Shown here: positions 16,041-25,361 of the stretch, in pieces
Layout of the letters: every line of letters begins with the position of its first letter
Numbering within the stretch: the stretch's first letter is position 1
Assembly (NCBI GenBank): GCA_025758045.1
Contig: CP107208.1
Location: 2,294,001 to 2,358,000 of the forward strand
Direction of reading: 5' to 3'
Length of the DNA stretch: 64,000 bases
Source: Oscillospiraceae bacterium
GTDB lineage: Bacteria > Bacillota > Clostridia > Oscillospirales > Ruminococcaceae
Made by a program: the position numbers and the translations under genes
Notes under the pieces: generated by a model
The model's input: only the letters and a program-made list of their open reading frames with translations
The model's database searches: none
Told to the model about the DNA's origin: nothing

Positions 16041-18329
16041 ATGCACGACAGTGAACAGGAACACAGCGGCATTACCGGCTGCCGTGTCACCTACGAATCT
16101 ACGATTTTTTACAACGAAGCAAACAAATTCTCCATCATCGTTGTCAAAACCAATGATCCGCGCATTCCGCTGCAGGCTTGCAGCGACCGCTATTACGGCG
16201 ACCGTATGCTGCGCTTTACGGCGGTGGGGTACGAACTGCCCCGCACCAAGGCGGTGGAGCTGGAACTGGACGGTGAGTGGGTCGAGAGCAAGTACGGGTA
16301 TCAGCTGCAGGTCGAGCAGTGGCAGGAAATCGTTCCGCAGACAGCGGACGGTCTGCTGGCATACTTGGGTTCCGGGCTTATCAAGGGCATCGGTCCCAAG
16401 ACAGCAGAGGACATTGTTGCCACGTTCGGACCGGACACCCTGAATATCCTTGACAACGAGCCGGAAAAGCTGCTGCAAATCCGCGGCATCACCGAGGGAA
16501 AACTCAAGGACATTGAGGAATCCTACGCCGAGAGCCGCGTTCTGCGCAACCTTATGAGCCTTTTGGGGCCGTTCAAGATCACGCCCGCCACAGCACTGAA
16601 AATCTATCAGCACTTCGGCCCGGCATGTGTAGATATCCTCAAAAAATGCCCATATGATTTATGCCAGATTTCCGGCTTCGGATTCAAGCGTGTGGATGGC
16701 ATCGTCCGTAAGACGGATAACCGCCTGCACAGCGCCGAGCGCATCAAGGGTGCGGTGCTGTACACGCTGGAGGATGCCCGCGGCAAATCGGGACATTTGT
16801 TTCTGCCATCGGAAGATTTGGTAAAGGAAACGCTTCTGCTGCTCAACGCACCTATTCCCATCCCGGAACAGCGCGTCCGCGCCGAGGAGGTGCAGGAAAC
16901 CTTGCAGCAGATGATTCTGCATGGCGCAGTGGTTGCCTACAAGCAGTACCTGTACAGCCCGCGCGTGTTCGGGCAGGAGGACGACACCGCCCGCATGATT
17001 GCCGAGCGGCTTGCCAACATCAGCGTAGCCGAGAATATCGAGTCTGCGCTGGAATCGGTGCGCGAAAGTCTGGGCATCACGCTTTCCCAAAAGCAGGAAC
17101 AGGCAGTGCGCACGGCGTTCCAGCATGGGCTGACGATTATCACCGGCTCGCCCGGTACCGGCAAGACCACCGTGTTAAAGGCCATTATCGAGGTGTTCAA
17201 GAACCTGCACCCGAAAGGGAAGTTCGCCCTTATGGCTCCTACGGGCCGTGCCAGCCGCCGCATGGCGGAAAGCACCGGCGTGGATGAAGCCCGCACGCTG
17301 CACAGCGCACTGGGCCTCGGCACCGGGGAAGAAGTAGGCGATGGCGAGCGCGTTCGCTTTGTGGATGCCGACCTCGTCATTGTGGACGAGTTTTCTATGG
17401 TGGATATGTGGCTGGCACAGCAGTTTTTCAAGCGCATCGGTCAGCATACGCGGGTCGTTCTTGTGGGTGACCCGAACCAGCTGCCCAGCGTGGGCGCCGG
17501 CAACGTGTTCTACGAGCTGATCCACAGCGGAATGGTGCCTGTCACGGTACTGGATTGGATTTTCCGCCAGTCGAAAGACGGCCTGATTGCCTACAATGCG
17601 AAGTTCATCAACGAGGGCAGCACCAAGCTGTACTACGGCAATGACTTTGTGTTCGTGGACAGCCCGACGCAAATCGAGACGGCGCGGCGCATCCAAGACA
17701 TTTACTGCAAAGAAGCCGCCGAGCGTGGCATCGAGAACGTGCAGATCCTTTCGCCGTTCCGCGAGAAAGGCGAGGCAGCCTCCGAGCAGCTTAACCGTGC
17801 CATTCGGGAACGGGTCAACCCGTTCCGCTCGGCCGAGGAAGAAGTGAAGATCGGCAGCCGCATTTTTCGCGTCCATGACCGCGTTATGCAGACAAAGAAC
17901 ACCGAGAAAGTGTCCAACGGTGACCTCGGTTTTATTACCGGGATTACCACGAACAGCAAAGGCGAACGGCTTGTGCAGATGGATTTTGGCGGCGACCGCA
18001 AGTTGACTTACACGACGGAACAACTGGCGCACGTTGACCTTGCTTATGCCACAACAATCCACAAGGCCATGGGCAGCGAGTTTGAAACGGTCATTATCCC
18101 CATCGTCAAGGCACACACAATCATGCTGTATCGTAATTTATTGTATACAGCCGTGACCCGTGCCAAGAAAAAAGTCATCCTTGTGGGACATAAGCCGATT
18201 CTGTTTATGGCGGTTCACCGCGCGGATATCAGCAAGCGCAACACCATGCTGGGCGAGCGCATCCACCTGTACTGCAAGGCATACCACACCGAACGAAACG
18301 CACTGCCGGAACTGCAACAGGCCGGCTGA
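16041..18329 (+). CDS. RecD2-like ATP-dependent DNA helicase
   Basis: 762-residue superfamily 1B 5'-3' helicase. An N-terminal OB-like part is followed by helix-hairpin-helix repeats (LIKGIGPKTAEDI, about 113-125), Walker A GSPGTGKTT (369-377), Walker B VIVDEFSMVD (about 446-455), motif III VGDPNQLPSVGAG and motif VI YTAVTRAKKKV near the end. This is the layout of RecD2, which works without RecBC. The ATG with AAGAAGGGAG is preferred over an upstream in-frame ATG that lies inside the YqaJ gene. It likely serves element replication or repair together with the nuclease just upstream. Confidence 0.93.
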   Translation: MHDSEQEHSGITGCRVTYESTIFYNEANKFSIIVVKTNDPRIPLQACSDRYYGDRMLRFTAVGYELPRTKAVELELDGEWVESKYGYQLQVEQWQEIVPQTADGLLAYLGSGLIKGIGPKTAEDIVATFGPDTLNILDNEPEKLLQIRGITEGKLKDIEESYAESRVLRNLMSLLGPFKITPATALKIYQHFGPACVDILKKCPYDLCQISGFGFKRVDGIVRKTDNRLHSAERIKGAVLYTLEDARGKSGHLFLPSEDLVKETLLLLNAPIPIPEQRVRAEEVQETLQQMILHGAVVAYKQYLYSPRVFGQEDDTARMIAERLANISVAENIESALESVRESLGITLSQKQEQAVRTAFQHGLTIITGSPGTGKTTVLKAIIEVFKNLHPKGKFALMAPTGRASRRMAESTGVDEARTLHSALGLGTGEEVGDGERVRFVDADLVIVDEFSMVDMWLAQQFFKRIGQHTRVVLVGDPNQLPSVGAGNVFYELIHSGMVPVTVLDWIFRQSKDGLIAYNAKFINEGSTKLYYGNDFVFVDSPTQIETARRIQDIYCKEAAERGIENVQILSPFREKGEAASEQLNRAIRERVNPFRSAEEEVKIGSRIFRVHDRVMQTKNTEKVSNGDLGFITGITTNSKGERLVQMDFGGDRKLTYTTEQLAHVDLAYATTIHKAMGSEFETVIIPIVKAHTIMLYRNLLYTAVTRAKKKVILVGHKPILFMAVHRADISKRNTMLGERIHLYCKAYHTERNALPELQQAG

Positions 18330-18356
18330 ATGTAATAATGAAGGGAGAAATCACCC

Positions 18357-19310
18357 ATGAAAGGGAATCAAGAACCTATGCTGTACACTACCAACGCCGC
18401 TGTGGCATCCTTAAACCATGTACCCGGCTTTGACCCGCTGAAATTCCTGCGCCGCACAACTTCCCGCAAAACCGGGGAGGACGTGATGCGTCTCGATTTG
18501 CGGTACAAAAAGCTGTGGTTCCGGCTGGCTTGCCCCACGGGGCGGCTGAAGCTCAACGCCCTGCGCATTACCGAGAAAATGGCAATTTTTGAAGCCAAGG
18601 TCTACCGTGACCGCGAGGATGCCGAACCGCTGAGCAGCTACGTTGCCAACTGCACGCTGGACGCAACGCCCGGTGGGCTGTATGTGGAAGCTGCGCAGGA
18701 GGAAGCGCTGGACACGGCGCTCTCCAATGCGGGCTTCGGCATCCAGTTTACCGATGTGGGCAGCGAATCCGAGGAATACGGCAGTGAGGTGCCGGTGGGA
18801 GCAAAAGCAGAGATTGCCAAGCCTGTGCAGACGAAAGTGGAAGTCGCAGAGCCTGTGCAGAAGCAGCCGGAGTCCGTGAAAGCTACCCCGCAGGAGTCTG
18901 CCAAGACTGACCCGCTGGATGCCATCATGGCGGACGATATGCCTGTTCCCGAACAGGTCACGGCAGAAGTCGTAGAAAAGCCTAAGACGGTTGTGCTGGA
19001 ATCCGTGCAGTCTGCACAGACCCCGCCAGAACCGACGCAGAATGTCATTGTGCTGGAACAGGAACCGCCCGCCGCTGCGTATACCCAAAGCAGCCCGGTG
19101 GAGGAGATCCGCCGGCAGATGACCTACGAGCAGGCGCAGAACGTCATCGTAGACTGCGGCACCTGCAAGGGCTGGACGCTGGCACAGGTCGCTGACCGCC
19201 GCCCTGCCAGCCTGCGCTGGTATGTGAAAGGCTATCAGGGAGAAAACAACATCCTCCGCGCGGCGGCCGCCATTATATGGGACAGCTTGCAGGAGAAACA
19301 GGCGGGATAA
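18357..19310 (+). CDS. Element protein with ExoX-C-like tail
   Basis: 317 residues. The first 120 form a compact domain with no family I recognise; the middle (about 140-250) is low-complexity and rich in E, P, V and Q, a flexible linker. The last 50 (CGTCKGWTLAQVADRRPASL...) resemble the small ExoX-like C-terminal domain found on exonucleases and recombination proteins. It lies between RecD2-like and primase-like genes, so a role in DNA processing is likely, perhaps as an annealing or single-strand-binding partner of the YqaJ nuclease. That is inference from order, not a motif. Confidence 0.65.
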   Translation: MKGNQEPMLYTTNAAVASLNHVPGFDPLKFLRRTTSRKTGEDVMRLDLRYKKLWFRLACPTGRLKLNALRITEKMAIFEAKVYRDREDAEPLSSYVANCTLDATPGGLYVEAAQEEALDTALSNAGFGIQFTDVGSESEEYGSEVPVGAKAEIAKPVQTKVEVAEPVQKQPESVKATPQESAKTDPLDAIMADDMPVPEQVTAEVVEKPKTVVLESVQSAQTPPEPTQNVIVLEQEPPAAAYTQSSPVEEIRRQMTYEQAQNVIVDCGTCKGWTLAQVADRRPASLRWYVKGYQGENNILRAAAAIIWDSLQEKQAG

Positions 19311-19331
19311 CCGGAAAGGAGGCCGTTTTGC

Positions 19332-20459
19332 ATGACCTCATCTTCCGATACGTTTCCGTTTGGCATTGCCGATGTAGTAGAACTGCTGGGGCTTACTGTC
19401 CGTCGCCGTCTGCCGTCGAGCCTGTACTTAAACTGCCCCTTTTGTGGGGACCAGCGCGGGCGGCTCAACGTCAACACAGACAAAAACGTCTGGCGCTGCA
19501 ACCGCTGCGGCGCGGCGGGCGGAATGCTGGCACTGTATGCCCGCTATAACTGCACCGGCAATGCCGATGCCTACCGCGAGATTTGTGAAGCGCTGGGGCG
19601 ATACACACCCCGGCCAAGGGTGAATGACTGCATCGGGGTAAAGCCAGAGCAAAATGTCCGCGCAACCCCGCAGGAGATCCATCAGACCTACTCGCTGCTG
19701 CTCTCCATGCTGCCGCTGACACCCACGCACAAAGCGCATCTGCTGTCACCGCGGCGCGGGCTGACTGAGGAGCAGATCGCAAGGTTCGGGTTCAAATCGA
19801 CCCCGCCTGCGTTTCTGTGCCGCAGTTATGCCGAGCGTCTGCAGCGGCAGGGCTGCACCTTGCAGGGTGTGCCGGGCTTCTATACGGACAATGCCGGGCG
19901 GTGGACGATCAATTTCGGCAGCCGCACGGCGGGCATCCTGCTCCCGGCTGTCGGTATGGATGGTTTAATCTGTGGTATGCAGATACGGCTGGACACGCCG
20001 CTGCGCCGTAGGGATGACCCACCGGGTAAAAGCGGAGCAAAATACATCTGGCTGTCTTCTATCGGCAAGCCGCATGGTGTGACCTCCGGCAGTCCGCTGC
20101 ATTTTGTGGGCGAACCGTTTGCCAAGACCGTGTATGTGACCGAAGGACTGCTTAAAGCTGATATTGCCCACTGCCTGACAGGGCGTTCGTTTGTCGCTGT
20201 GGCAGGGGTGAACAGCTTGAACGGTTTGGAATCCGCACTGCGCTGCATGGCACAGAACGGCACCAAGCTGGTCGTGGAAGCCTACGACATGGACAAGTCA
20301 GAGAATGAATATGTGGCAGACGCCGCCGAAAAGGTACAGCAGATCGCCCATACAGCCGGGCTGCAAAGCACAAGCCTTGTCTGGAATACTGCCTACAAGG
20401 GCATAGATGACTGGCAGCTTGCTTTGCGGCAGGAAGAAACAAAAGAAAAAGCGGCTTGA
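19332..20459 (+). CDS. CHC2 zinc-finger / TOPRIM primase-like protein
   Basis: 375 residues. An N-terminal zinc-binding domain has C35, C38, C56 and C59 (CPFCGD ... CNRCGAAGG), as in DnaG-type CHC2 fingers. A TOPRIM-like fold follows in the second half, with VTEGLLKAD giving the glutamate and YDMD the aspartates. Such proteins prime replication on plasmids and integrative elements. No helicase domain is attached; the RecD2-like protein upstream could supply one. A terminator-like hairpin separates it from pcfK. Confidence 0.8.
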   Translation: MTSSSDTFPFGIADVVELLGLTVRRRLPSSLYLNCPFCGDQRGRLNVNTDKNVWRCNRCGAAGGMLALYARYNCTGNADAYREICEALGRYTPRPRVNDCIGVKPEQNVRATPQEIHQTYSLLLSMLPLTPTHKAHLLSPRRGLTEEQIARFGFKSTPPAFLCRSYAERLQRQGCTLQGVPGFYTDNAGRWTINFGSRTAGILLPAVGMDGLICGMQIRLDTPLRRRDDPPGKSGAKYIWLSSIGKPHGVTSGSPLHFVGEPFAKTVYVTEGLLKADIAHCLTGRSFVAVAGVNSLNGLESALRCMAQNGTKLVVEAYDMDKSENEYVADAAEKVQQIAHTAGLQSTSLVWNTAYKGIDDWQLALRQEETKEKAA

Positions 20460-20475
20460 TGCCGCGCAAAGTTAT

Positions 20476-20511
20476 GGCAGAGAGCTAAATTGACGGCTCT
20501 CTGCCTTTTTT
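20476..20511 (+). terminator. Intergenic terminator or attenuator before the pcfK-like gene
   Basis: GGCAGAGAGC (20476-20485) pairs perfectly with GCTCTCTGCC (20496-20505), followed by TTTTTT. It lies inside the gene series, so it probably lowers rather than ends expression of the PcfK/PcfJ block. Confidence 0.8.
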
Positions 20512-20523
20512 AGAAAGGACGGA

Positions 20524-21300
20524 ATGATGGGTATACTCTCTGAAATGGATATGATGAACCGCGATGCCGAGGATGATGCTTTTGAGGTGTCCTCGGACAG
20601 TGAAACTGTAGATTCTTTCAGCGAAGAATTTGAGCCGGTTGAACCCCCAAAGCCAGACCCGCAAGCGGAGGACGCGGAAGAAGCCCGCAAAAAGGCTGAA
20701 TTTGATGCTGCCGAAGCCAAGCGCAAAGCCGAATGGGAAGCAAAACAGGCACAGAAGAAACTGCGGGAGCAGCAGGAGCTGGACCGTCTTGCCGCTATGT
20801 CGGATGATGACGTGATGCAGGCATCCATGAACCGCGTTTCGCAGGATACCGAGCGCCTGACCCGCCGCAACATGAAGCTATGCGTCATGGAGGACGTGCA
20901 GACCGAGTGTCTGGCTGACCCCGCTTTTGCCCGCCTTGTGATGAACCCCAAGAAAAAGATGCTGAATTGCTTCCACTACATCAACCGCAAGGCGCGGGAG
21001 TATCTGGAACAGGAAATGAAGGACAATGACGAAAAGCCTATGGGCGGCGGTTTCGGCGGCGATGTGCCGGACGAACTCTGCTACCAGTGGGCGCGGGAAT
21101 ATTTCCGCGATGCCGAAGCCAAGGAGGATGCCGAACCGGAAGAAAAGTTTGTCCCCAAAAATTACAACGGGAAAATGCCCAAGGCAGGCAAAGTCAAAAA
21201 AGATAAGCCCAAGAAAGCAGCGCCCAAACCAGCCCCGAAACCCGCGAACGAAGAACAGCTCACCTTTGGTGACTTCGGCACAGAGGAGGCAGCAGGATGA
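20524..21300 (+). CDS. PcfK-like protein (AcrIIA9 family)
   Basis: 258 residues: an acidic start, a charged Ala/Glu/Lys coiled stretch (about 55-95), a core with KKKMLNCFHYINRKAREY and DELCYQWAREYFRDAE, and a lysine/proline tail ending QLTFGDFGTEEAAG. The core pattern is that of PcfK, encoded next to pcfJ on conjugative plasmids; some members of this family are known as the anti-CRISPR AcrIIA9, which inhibits Cas9. The gene overlaps pcfJ by ATGA, the expected partner and order. Anti-Cas9 activity is not implied for this copy by sequence alone. Confidence 0.72.
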   Translation: MMGILSEMDMMNRDAEDDAFEVSSDSETVDSFSEEFEPVEPPKPDPQAEDAEEARKKAEFDAAEAKRKAEWEAKQAQKKLREQQELDRLAAMSDDDVMQASMNRVSQDTERLTRRNMKLCVMEDVQTECLADPAFARLVMNPKKKMLNCFHYINRKAREYLEQEMKDNDEKPMGGGFGGDVPDELCYQWAREYFRDAEAKEDAEPEEKFVPKNYNGKMPKAGKVKKDKPKKAAPKPAPKPANEEQLTFGDFGTEEAAG

Positions 21301-23306
21301 AACTGGACAAACGAGCCTGCCGTCATGCAGCCAATGTTCCGCTGCACATCAGCCTAAATGCCGGTGTGTTGTACACGGAACGGGTGAAATACCTTGTCAC
21401 CGCTGCCGTCAAACTGCTTGGCGGGCATAGGGTGCTGACAGTTTACTTCTATGACTGTGAACGCCTGAAAACAAATGACCGTATGCCGAAGTGGGTCGTG
21501 TTTCAGGGCAAGGATACCTTTGCCACGCTGGAGCGTGATGCCGAGGGGAACGTCAAGTGGCGGGATGCCATGCTGATGAGCCTTGCCGATGAAAGTTTCT
21601 ATAATTTTAGAGAATCCTGCGTTTTCTATAAAGGGACGGATGGCGCTGCAATCGCGGACTTTATCCATCGCAACGTAAGTGGCATCGCCGTGTTGAAGGA
21701 GTTACAGAACTATCAGTATAGCATCCGTAATAAGCAGGCAAAAGCTCGCCGCTGCAAACGTGATGCGGACATAGTCGAGAAAATGAAAAAGGTCCCGGCT
21801 GCACCCTCAAACTTGGCACACTGGATTGACCAAAATGTCATGCCGCACTATCTGTTTTATTCGTATGACAGGAACCAGCCAGCAACGCAGGTTTTTTGTA
21901 CCTATTGCGAGAAGTTTTCTGTGATAAAAAAGCCGAAAACCGGAAAAATCTTTGTCTGCCCGCAATGCAAACAAAAGGCAATCGCCAAAGCGCAGGGGAG
22001 AAGAGCCGCCTACCATGAGGACAGGGAAACCTGCCAGGTTATTCAAAAAATCAGCGATGAAGAATTGCTGATACGGATCTTCAAGGTACGCTGGGCATAT
22101 AAGGAAAAAAAGAATACGCCTGCGAAAGAAATTTATGAGAACGCAAGGTTATTTATCCGCGTCGTTGGGAAAGAAGGCACCGACACAGAAGCGTTCTATT
22201 ATGACAGCGGTTATGATAGCGCAACACACTGGCGGAGAGGAAACCGTCCGAGGTTTTCTCCCTATACAAGCAGTTATGAAGCCGATGATACCGGGGCGGT
22301 TTACCTGCCATCACTGAAAAGAGCCTTGCAGGGAACACCGTGGCAGTATTGCGCACTCCGGCAGTTCTATGAACCTACGAAGGAGGCAATGCAGGTCAGT
22401 ACCTATCTGCGCGTATATCGGCGCTATCCAAAACTCATTGAGCATCTTGTCAAAGTCGGATTCGAGCACATCGTCGCAGACATTGTGTATCGGCACGGTA
22501 TGGGATCAGAAATTGATGACACGCAAAAACGCACACACCGCATTTTACGGGTCAACAAAGAAGATTTGACCATGCTGCGTGAGTTAAATGCTGGCATCGA
22601 TACATTGAGAGCATACCAGCAATACACGAAGCTTAATTTGCGCAGTCGGCAGGAACTTTTACAGTGGCAGCTCAAAAATCATGTGCATACGGTTCCAACG
22701 CAGTGGTTTGCCTATATGACGGCAAGAAAATTCATGCGCTATATGGACAGCCAGCTGCCAGACTATATGCAGCTGAAGCGGGCTTTCCTCTATCGTTCCC
22801 CGATGGAAGAAGCAATCTCGACTTACAGCGACTATCTGCAAATGTGTCAAGAACAGAATTATGATATGAAAAGCAGTCAGGTTTTGTTTCCCAAACACTG
22901 CAATGAGGCCCATGACGAGTTGAGCCGATACATTAAGAAGTGTAGGGACGAGCAAACAAAGCGTGCATTTCGTGAAGTATATGAGCATTTGGCAGAAAAG
23001 GCTAACCTCACTTCAAAGAAACTGCAAATTGTCTGCCCCAAGCAAACCGATGACCTCATCGCAGAAGGACAGGCTTTGCACCACTGTGTCGGCACCTATA
23101 TTGAGCGAGTGGCAGCGAAAAAATGTCTGATCGTGTTTGTCCGCCGCGTGGAAGAACCAAAAAAGCCGTATGTGACCGTGGAGGTGCGCAATGGTAAAAT
23201 CGAGCAAATCCATGGCGACCACAACAGCGACCCTACGGAAGAAGTAAAAAAGTTTGTTGACCTGTGGAGCCGCAAGGTGCTGCCAATGGCTTTGCAGGCC
23301 GCGTAA
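21297..23306 (+). CDS. pcfJ: PcfJ-domain protein
   Basis: 669 residues. A zinc-ribbon-like segment with CTYCEKF and CPQCKQK lies around residues 200-225. The C-terminal PcfJ domain carries the hallmark ALHHCVGTYIERVA followed by a strand rich in aromatic and basic residues (KPYVTVEVRNGKIEQIHGDHN). PcfJ proteins occur on Gram-positive conjugative and mobilisable elements; the molecular function is not settled. Translation is coupled to the PcfK-like gene through ATGA. It is the largest protein of the element's rightward block. Confidence 0.9.
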   Translation: MKLDKRACRHAANVPLHISLNAGVLYTERVKYLVTAAVKLLGGHRVLTVYFYDCERLKTNDRMPKWVVFQGKDTFATLERDAEGNVKWRDAMLMSLADESFYNFRESCVFYKGTDGAAIADFIHRNVSGIAVLKELQNYQYSIRNKQAKARRCKRDADIVEKMKKVPAAPSNLAHWIDQNVMPHYLFYSYDRNQPATQVFCTYCEKFSVIKKPKTGKIFVCPQCKQKAIAKAQGRRAAYHEDRETCQVIQKISDEELLIRIFKVRWAYKEKKNTPAKEIYENARLFIRVVGKEGTDTEAFYYDSGYDSATHWRRGNRPRFSPYTSSYEADDTGAVYLPSLKRALQGTPWQYCALRQFYEPTKEAMQVSTYLRVYRRYPKLIEHLVKVGFEHIVADIVYRHGMGSEIDDTQKRTHRILRVNKEDLTMLRELNAGIDTLRAYQQYTKLNLRSRQELLQWQLKNHVHTVPTQWFAYMTARKFMRYMDSQLPDYMQLKRAFLYRSPMEEAISTYSDYLQMCQEQNYDMKSSQVLFPKHCNEAHDELSRYIKKCRDEQTKRAFREVYEHLAEKANLTSKKLQIVCPKQTDDLIAEGQALHHCVGTYIERVAAKKCLIVFVRRVEEPKKPYVTVEVRNGKIEQIHGDHNSDPTEEVKKFVDLWSRKVLPMALQAA

Positions 23307-23325
23307 GAAAGGAAGTGCTTGTCTT

Positions 23326-23526
23326 ATGAAGCAACTTGGAAATCTCGCCATCGTCTGCGCCCGGCGCAAGGATGTGACCCTGCGCATAGAGCAGGGGAGA
23401 GTAATGGTCTTACTGGACGGCCCCTACGCGCCGACAGCGTTTTCTGCCGACTGGGATGACGATGAAACCATCCTGTCGGTGATCCACGAGTTGAATTTCG
23501 GCCGATGCGCCCCCAAAAGCCAATGA
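23326..23526 (+). CDS. Small conserved-context protein of the PcfJ block
   Basis: 66 residues, mainly beta-like with a short acidic helix (DWDDDETILSVIHEL). GGAAG precedes the ATG by about nine bases, and its end overlaps the next gene by ATGA, so it is translated with its neighbours. No family is recognised. The context between PcfJ and a LigA-related protein suggests an accessory element function. Confidence 0.6.
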   Translation: MKQLGNLAIVCARRKDVTLRIEQGRVMVLLDGPYAPTAFSADWDDDETILSVIHELNFGRCAPKSQ

Positions 23527-23741
23527 AAACTGAGGAATGGCAGGAAAAAGCCGCTTTCATCGGAAAACTACGGGAACTGACAGACCGCCTGAACCGCTGC
23601 CGTGCGGCGTATGAAGCCCATACGCCGCTGGTAAGTGATGAGGTCTACGACATTCTGTTCAGCGATTTGCAGACGCTGGAAAGTTGGCTGGGGTTGAGAA
23701 TGAAGAACTCCCCCACCAAGAAAGATAACCACCTGATATGA
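23523..23741 (+). CDS. DNA-ligase-LigA-related mini-protein (Ia domain only)
   Basis: 72 residues that match the N-terminal Ia helix domain of NAD-dependent DNA ligase: LRELTDRLNRCRAAYEAH, then SDEVYDILFSDLQTLE and a final NSPT, mirroring ligase L..L......YY, SDaEYD.L...L..LE and SPT. In LigA this domain binds the nicotinamide end of NAD. The adenylation, OB, zinc, HhH and BRCT domains are absent, so it cannot ligate by itself. It overlaps the previous gene by ATGA and is followed by a strong terminator. Similar tiny LigA-related genes are known on mobile elements; their role is unknown. Confidence 0.7.
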   Translation: MKTEEWQEKAAFIGKLRELTDRLNRCRAAYEAHTPLVSDEVYDILFSDLQTLESWLGLRMKNSPTKKDNHLI

Positions 23742-23742
23742 G

Positions 23743-23790
23743 AAAGCCTCCAATCTATGCGGTATTGTGCATAGGTTGGAGGCTTTTGTT
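23743..23790 (+). terminator. Intrinsic terminator ending the first element block
   Basis: An 18-bp stem with one wobble (23743-23760 with 23769-23786; AAAGCCTCCAA / TTGGAGGCTTT), 8-base loop, then TTTTGTTT. Confidence 0.9.
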
Positions 23791-23824
23791 TGGGAAAAAG
23801 AGTATTGCTTTTTCATTTAGGTAC

Positions 23825-23887
23825 TTGCTTTTCTATAGAGTTGATGCTACAATAATGCTGAAATGAAATTCAATGAATTGCAATTCA
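23825..23887 (+). promoter_or_regulatory. Promoter and palindromic operator before the ATPase gene
   Basis: TTGCTT (23825-23830), 17 bases, TACAAT (23848-23853). Downstream at 23874-23887 lies the perfect 14-base palindrome TGAATTGCAATTCA, well placed for a repressor that blocks elongation or initiation. Confidence 0.65.
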
Positions 23888-23906
23888 ACGATTTTGGAGG
23901 CACGAT

Positions 23907-25271
23907 ATGTTTATTGGCCGTGAGAAAGAACTGGCGCTTTTACAGCAAGACTATATTGGAAAAGCAGCAATGGTCTATGGCAAACGTCGAGTTGGCAAGA
24001 CCACCCTGATTCAGAAAGCACTCAAATCGAGCAGCTATCGGACGGTTTACTTTGAGTGCCTGAAAGGTACAATGCAAGACAACATCAGCGGGTTTGTGCA
24101 GGAATTGGTCCGGGCAAAAATCCTACCTGTGCCATTGAATTTTGGTACCTTGCAGGATGTGTTCGCATATCTGAATGCTCTGCCGGAGAAAATCGTTGTC
24201 GTCATTGATGAATACCCCTATCTCAAAGCTATGAACGACTCCGCAACTGTCGATTCCATCTTCCAAAACATCATTGATAATCGGCTGGTCAATATTGAAC
24301 TCATTCTCTCCGGCTCCCACATCGGCATGATGAAAGATGCGTTGCAGGAAAAGAATGCCCTGTATGGCCGTTTTGCTGTAACGATCAAGCTCAACGAGCT
24401 GAACTATTTGGAAGCTGCAAAATTCTATCCTGACAAAACTCCCTATGATAAGGCGGCGCACTATGCCGTTTTTGGTGGCTCGCCTTTTGTCAATCAAGCG
24501 CTGCAACCTACGGCTACAATTCGGGAAAACATTATCAGCACGATCCTCAACCCTATGAGTGCTGTCTATCTCTATGCCAGCCAACTGCTGCTCTCGGATT
24601 ACTCTGTCAAAATCAATGCCGAGCGTATCTTCTCGGTCATTGGAAACGGGAAGAAGCGGTACACAGAAATTGAAGATAAGCTGGATGTAAAAAAGACCGG
24701 CAACCTCTCCAAACAAATAAAATCGCTGATCGACCTTGAAATCATCGCGCGCAATAGCCCTATCAACAAGATTGGAGATAATAAGAAGTCCACTTTTGAA
24801 ATCAACGACAATCTATTGCGGTTTTACTTTACTTTTATCTACAAGAATGCCAGTGCCTTGCAGGTTTTGGGGGCCGAAGCATTCTATGATGAGTATATAG
24901 CGCCAGCCCTGACGGATTTTATCTCCCGCCGATTTGAGGGTATCTGCCGCGACTATTTCAGCCATCAGGTTCGTTCCGGTAAAATGAAGGGGGTACGCAA
25001 TATTGGCAGCTATTACTATGACGACCCCGCCCATCGCAAGAATGGTGAGTTTGATGTCGCCCTGGAATTTGCCGATGGATATGAGATTTACGAAGCAAAA
25101 TATTATGCCCAGCCGATGACCCTTGATGAAATTCATCGTGAGGTCCAACAGGTAGAGGCCATCAAAGAACTCACAGTCAAGCAGATTGGGTTCATAGCTA
25201 TCAATGGATTTGCGGAGAGGGAAGAACCTTATCTTTATCTGGACGGAAATGATATTTTTGCAAACGAATAA
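23907..25271 (+). CDS. AAA-type ATPase with DUF234 nuclease-like C-terminus
   Basis: 454 residues. The N-terminal STAND/AAA-like ATPase has Walker A GKRRVGKTT (25-33) and Walker B VVVIDEYPYL (D101, E102). The C-terminal part ends with FDVALEF...YEIYEAKY, the D...ExK pattern of a PD-(D/E)XK nuclease fold seen in DUF234 proteins. These two-domain proteins are common as single cargo genes in bacteria and archaea; proposed roles include toxin or defence functions, none shown here. It has its own promoter and operator, and GGAGG precedes the ATG. AT-richer than the block before it. Confidence 0.85.
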   Translation: MFIGREKELALLQQDYIGKAAMVYGKRRVGKTTLIQKALKSSSYRTVYFECLKGTMQDNISGFVQELVRAKILPVPLNFGTLQDVFAYLNALPEKIVVVIDEYPYLKAMNDSATVDSIFQNIIDNRLVNIELILSGSHIGMMKDALQEKNALYGRFAVTIKLNELNYLEAAKFYPDKTPYDKAAHYAVFGGSPFVNQALQPTATIRENIISTILNPMSAVYLYASQLLLSDYSVKINAERIFSVIGNGKKRYTEIEDKLDVKKTGNLSKQIKSLIDLEIIARNSPINKIGDNKKSTFEINDNLLRFYFTFIYKNASALQVLGAEAFYDEYIAPALTDFISRRFEGICRDYFSHQVRSGKMKGVRNIGSYYYDDPAHRKNGEFDVALEFADGYEIYEAKYYAQPMTLDEIHREVQQVEAIKELTVKQIGFIAINGFAEREEPYLYLDGNDIFANE

Positions 25272-25361
25272 GTACCATATAGTAAATATAGCGCAGAACA
25301 ATCAATCGAAGGAAACCTGACAGCAAAAACTATAACAAACACATTGGAGAGGCAACCGTTT

